From NCBI GenBank assembly GCA_032158295.1, contig CM063256.1, forward strand, positions 14,740,953 to 14,804,952: a DNA stretch of 64,000 nucleotides, written 5' to 3'. The DNA is from Pycnopodia helianthoides. Taxonomy: Eukaryota > Echinodermata > Asteroidea > Forcipulatida > Asteriidae. The translations under genes and the position numbers were made by a program. Positions 61,334 through 64,000 of this stretch are shown piece by piece. Within the stretch, counting starts at the first letter, position 1, and the number at the start of each line of letters is the position of its first letter. Under the pieces are notes generated by a model. That model made no database searches. It was not told the origin of the DNA and saw nothing but the letters and a program-made list of their open reading frames with translations.

Positions 61334-61700
61334 CAGCGGAATAGCCACGGGGGGGGGGGGGACCTGGGGGCACGTGCCCCCTACAAATTTACAGTGCCCC
61401 CCCCCCACACACAGAAATCGTGATAGTGCGCACAAAAAAAGAAAAGAAAAGTAAAATGGCAAAAAGAGGGAAATGCGTGTTTGCATAATCTAATGTGATG
61501 AACGACCGTGATCGTGATCACTACCGCGGCCATAACATGCCAAGAACATAAGAGGATGGAGGCTCACTTTAGCGACCCCTTCCAAAATAAAAGCATGACC
61601 CCCACCACTGACAAACCCATTGCCCCTGCCCCCCCCCCCCACTTAAAAGCGTTGCCCCATCCCCTGCCCCCACCGAAAAAGTCATGGCTACGCCCTGCTG
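61334..61700. mobile_element. hAT-like non-autonomous element with 8-bp target duplication
   Basis: Exact 8-bp direct repeats CTGCATTG flank it (61326-61333 and 61701-61708). Termini are CAGCGGAATAGCCACGGG and, in reverse, CAGCAGGGCGTAGCCATGAC: imperfect inverted repeats starting CAG and sharing TAGCCA. An 8-bp duplication plus CAG ends is characteristic of the hAT superfamily. The interior is rich in G and C runs and codes for nothing recognisable. Confidence 0.75.
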
Positions 61701-62097
61701 CTGCATTGGTATTATTTTGTGCTTGAAGTGAATCTTTTAGGTGTGTTTTCTTCTTCTTTTTTTGGGGGGGGGGCACGGGGGTGCGTATGGGTGAGCGAGA
61801 AGGGTGAAGGTCGACTTTATGTCTAATTAACGCATCCCTTCTTTCCAAAAGATGTAGATTCGATCAATATGAAGCACTGCCGAACCTTAACAGCTACGTG
61901 TTGCCCCCCGTACACACATTGACTCGGAGAGTAAGAATTGTCTTCTTGGTGCCAAATGTGCTAAGGTTGGCACCAGATGGGGGTGGGGGGGGGGGGGTGA
62001 GGTGGAAGTCCAAGCCTGGCAGGGTGGCTTTCCTTATAGAAGCATCCGATGAATGACACTGCACAAAATGATTTCGAACTACCAAAAAGTAAACTTC

Positions 62098-62103
62098 ACT
62101 TAC
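62098..62103 (-). promoter_or_regulatory. Splice donor of the NOL4-like exon
   Basis: ACTTAC on the plus strand reads GTAAGT on the minus strand, immediately after the GGG glycine codon. This is a strong consensus 5' splice site and it sets the 3' boundary of the exon. The frame continues open beyond it, so the splice signal and the loss of family similarity (GVSEVYF onward) place the boundary. Confidence 0.8.
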
Positions 62104-62376
62104 CCCATTGTTGTTGTTAGCAAGTCGCATATTTCTCAGCTGATTCAGATAAGTCGTTGTTATCGGTAGATTGTAATCGATGTTGTTACTCTCCTCGTCT
62201 GCCCCACTCCCAGAGCAGCCGTTGTTATTCTGGGGCAGCTCCTCGGTGGTCACGTGGCCGTTCTCGTGAGGCGCGGCGAGATTCGGCGAGAGGTGCATTC
62301 GCTTCTGACACTCATTGCAGTTCATGAGAAAACGAGTCACCGCCTCACGGGGCAAGAAGGCGTAGGTCTCGGCAAT
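62104..62376 (-). CDS. NOL4: Internal exon of a NOL4/NOL4L (nucleolar protein 4) homologue
   Basis: One internal coding exon of 273 nt (91 codons), phase 0 at both ends. On the minus strand the intron ends ...GTGTAG before ATT-GCC-GAG, and the exon ends ...AAC-AAT-GGG before the donor GTAAGT. The peptide opens with I-A-E-T-Y-A-F-L-P-R-E-A-V-T-R-F-L, then NCNECQKRMHL, and after a divergent Asn/Ser/Gly-rich spacer comes IDYNLPITTTYLNQL. These match in order the conserved block of vertebrate NOL4/NOL4L (SYAFLPREAVTRFL, CxECQKRMHL, IDYNMPIT), as I recall those proteins. NOL4 is a nuclear/nucleolar protein of poorly defined biochemical role; the CxxC in NCNEC might bind metal, but that is inference. 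The reading frame runs on past the donor to 61894, but that part is intronic. The stop codon (TAG) lies within the acceptor, so the exon cannot start further upstream. Upstream exons should lie beyond 64000; no downstream exon was recognised. Alternative: a retained exon of a dead paralogue, unlikely because frame and both splice sites are intact. Confidence 0.88.
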
Positions 62377-62425
62377 CTACACGGGATTTGGATGACAAAA
62401 CAACAAGTTTCTCTTAGTCAAAATG
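62377..62425 (-). promoter_or_regulatory. Splice acceptor region of the NOL4-like exon
   Basis: On the minus strand the intron ends TCCCGTGTAG. The pyrimidine tract is weak and interrupted (TTGTTGTTTTGTCATCC). A TGACTAAG sequence some 45 nt upstream could serve as branch point. The in-frame TAG within the acceptor means coding similarity cannot extend further. Confidence 0.65.
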
Positions 62426-62484
62426 TTTCTATGAAGAGGCGGGACGGAACATTATATTAAGCTCATTTCCTTTAGTTAGGACAC

Positions 62485-62875
62485 TTAAAGGAACATTACA
62501 GATTTGGTTTTTCTAACAAAAGAGTTGCTGGCAGTGTAAGCACTTTATGTAATCCACCATATACATAAACTGACAAACCTGTAGAAGTTTGAGATCGATC
62601 GGCCATCTGGGTCACGAGAAAATAGTGAAAAACCGATTACACATTTACATGAAATCATACAGATTCAACAAATGAATAAAACGCTCACCGAGCGATAAAC
62701 TCCAATCGGAAATTAGTTTATTCATTCTCATCAAATATGGCATTTCAGACAGAAATATTTCAAGGGATGTTTTCTACTATCATCATCATTAGACCGTGTA
62801 AGTTTTATGTAAATCTGTGATCAAAAAGTATATTTTACAAGTTTTTTTCTTACCAATTCTGTAATGTTCCTTTAA
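62485..62875 (+). mobile_element. Family A TTAA element, copy A10, upstream of the NOL4-like exon
   Basis: Forward orientation with TTAA on both sides. The left terminus has one change (ACAGATTTGG). It lies in the intron 109 bp upstream of the NOL4-like exon's acceptor (gene on the minus strand), close enough to affect splicing in principle; that is inference only. Confidence 0.87.
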
Positions 62876-63610
62876 AGGAAAGGCACGTCTTTGTGCTTCA
62901 ACATTGTTTTTGTCTCAAATTTGTATTCTTTTGGTTCTCGTGAAACAAGCTTACGAAAGTTTTATCAAGTGGTTAGGTCTAGCGTATTGTTACCAAACCA
63001 ACATTGAAATGCTTCATAGCTATCTTGAACAAAACTAAATGTCCCTTGATTTCTGGCTATGACTCTATCCTACCATTTTTACAAAGTCTCTTGTTTTCGA
63101 AGCCAGGTACCATTATGTCTTCCCAAACGTTGTCATGTCATCGTTTTCACTGACAATTCGATGACTTTTTATCGACAGGCTCACAGTTTTTGTTTTGTCG
63201 CAAAGTCTCTTCAAAGAATGAGGGGTGCCAACGGCAACGCTTGGGAAAAGAATCGTTATATAGCGCATCTTTAAAAACATAACGATTGTTATAGCGGTCA
63301 AACGCTGTCTATGAGTGACAGGTGTCCGGCGTGATTTATCGTTTCAATAAAGCGACCACAAACCGCAGGGAGAGAGCGGCCCATGGAGCTATTTCCGTGC
63401 CGGTCATGAAAGTGTCTGTGCCCGTGATGATGCACCAGACCACGGCAAGGTGCAGAAGGTGCCCACCACTGACTTACATCGGAACCGAATGGTATTAGTC
63501 ATTGTTACGCCTATTTAAGAATTGTCTCCCACGTCTTTACCTATGGGGGTTTTCACTTCCACAATCATTTTGTTTTCTTTTAAGGATATAGTATTAACGC
63601 ACATTTGATA
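62876..63610. other. NOL4-like intron or upstream sequence
   Basis: If the NOL4-like gene continues upstream past 64000, this stretch is intronic. No exon encoding the N-terminal part of NOL4 is seen on the minus strand here. Confidence 0.5.
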
Positions 63611-63721
63611 CTTGAACAGGAAAACAATTCAAACTGTCCTTAGAGGAGACAAGCTTACAAATAGTCTCAAAGAGACAGTTTGGTGCTGGATGTGCTGCAT
63701 TGTGTACCCCCCCCCCTTCCT

Positions 63722-63880
63722 CATATTATGTCTTCATTGTGTTCTGGGAATCTCAGGAATTCTTCAGAGGATTTTAGGAGAGGTACTTCTGTACAAGAGA
63801 AAAAGGGTGTTCTAAAGTGTGGGAACATTTAGGGGACACCCTCTGCCATCATATCGGGCATGGTATAGAAGGAGATGGTC
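63722..63880 (+). repeat. Family G dispersed repeat, copy 2
   Basis: Aligns with 13150-13320 through AATCTCAGGAATTCTTC, GAGGATTTTAGGAG, TACTTCTGTACAAGAG and CATATCGGGCATGGTATAGA. The flanks hold two similar segments, ATAGTCTCAAAGAGAC (63661-63676) and ATAGTCTCAAGGAGAT (63973-63988), which may be part of the same element. Confidence 0.5.
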
Positions 63881-64000
63881 CTGCACGTGGGGAAAGGGTT
63901 TTCAGATTTTGGGCTCCATCTCAACCAAGTCCACACTTTATGTAAGTCATGTAAAAAGTTAAAGCTTGCACGATAGTCTCAAGGAGATTGTCCTGGGGAA

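Noticed and set aside
61894..62103. Extension of the NOL4-like frame past the GTAAGT donor
   Set aside because: Family similarity stops exactly at the donor and the extension translates a G-run into poly-Pro; treated as intron.

Overview
This is a eukaryotic nuclear window of low gene density, most likely from an echinoderm and probably a sea star. That assignment is an inference. It rests on the repeat types (TTAA-flanked miniature elements, GGGCCCAATTTCAT elements, tRNA-headed SINEs, L2/CR1-like LINE tails) and on one recognisable metazoan exon with consensus splice signals. No operons, bacterial genes, CRISPR arrays, functional tRNA or rRNA genes are visible.

Gene content: the only coding sequence I can support is one 91-codon internal exon on the minus strand (62104-62376). 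It encodes the conserved central segment of a nucleolar protein 4 (NOL4/NOL4L) homologue, with an AG acceptor and a GTAAGT donor. Earlier exons should lie beyond 64000. The 62 kb below the exon is then either NOL4 intron (plausible, since vertebrate NOL4 is a very large gene) or intergenic. I found no further NOL4 exon.

Repeats dominate the rest. Ten copies of one roughly 350-400 bp non-autonomous element (family A here) have 19-bp inverted termini inside TTAA duplications, at 5.6, 7.6, 25.7, 28.1, 35.7, 44.5, 47.0, 54.6, 59.9 and 62.5 kb. Related TTAA elements (families B, C, X and I) lie between them. Families A, B, C and X have different termini but share an internal core of about 50 bp. 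Other elements are TA-flanked mariner-like palindromes, a hAT-like element with a perfect 8-bp target duplication, GGGCCC elements, foldbacks, SINE copies and LINE 3' ends.

Tandem repeats: a 1.7-kb satellite at 49.3-51.0 kb is built from a 32-bp unit that is itself a diverged dimer of a 16-bp unit. A 31-bp minisatellite at 39.9-40.2 kb may derive from a tRNA-like SINE. Microsatellites of (TAAG), (GA), (CAA), (AAAT), (GT) and (TA) and many G9-G15 tracts also occur.

Region by region: 1-5.6 kb has a foldback, a mariner-like palindrome and SINEs; 5.6-8 kb has A and B elements; 8-25.7 kb is mostly unique sequence, with a CpG-rich, repeat-poor block at 21.5-24.5 kb that could be regulatory; 25.7-48.9 kb is dense in transposable elements; 49.3-51 kb is satellite; 51-61 kb is mixed; 61.3-64 kb holds the hAT element, the NOL4 exon and an A element 109 bp from its splice acceptor.
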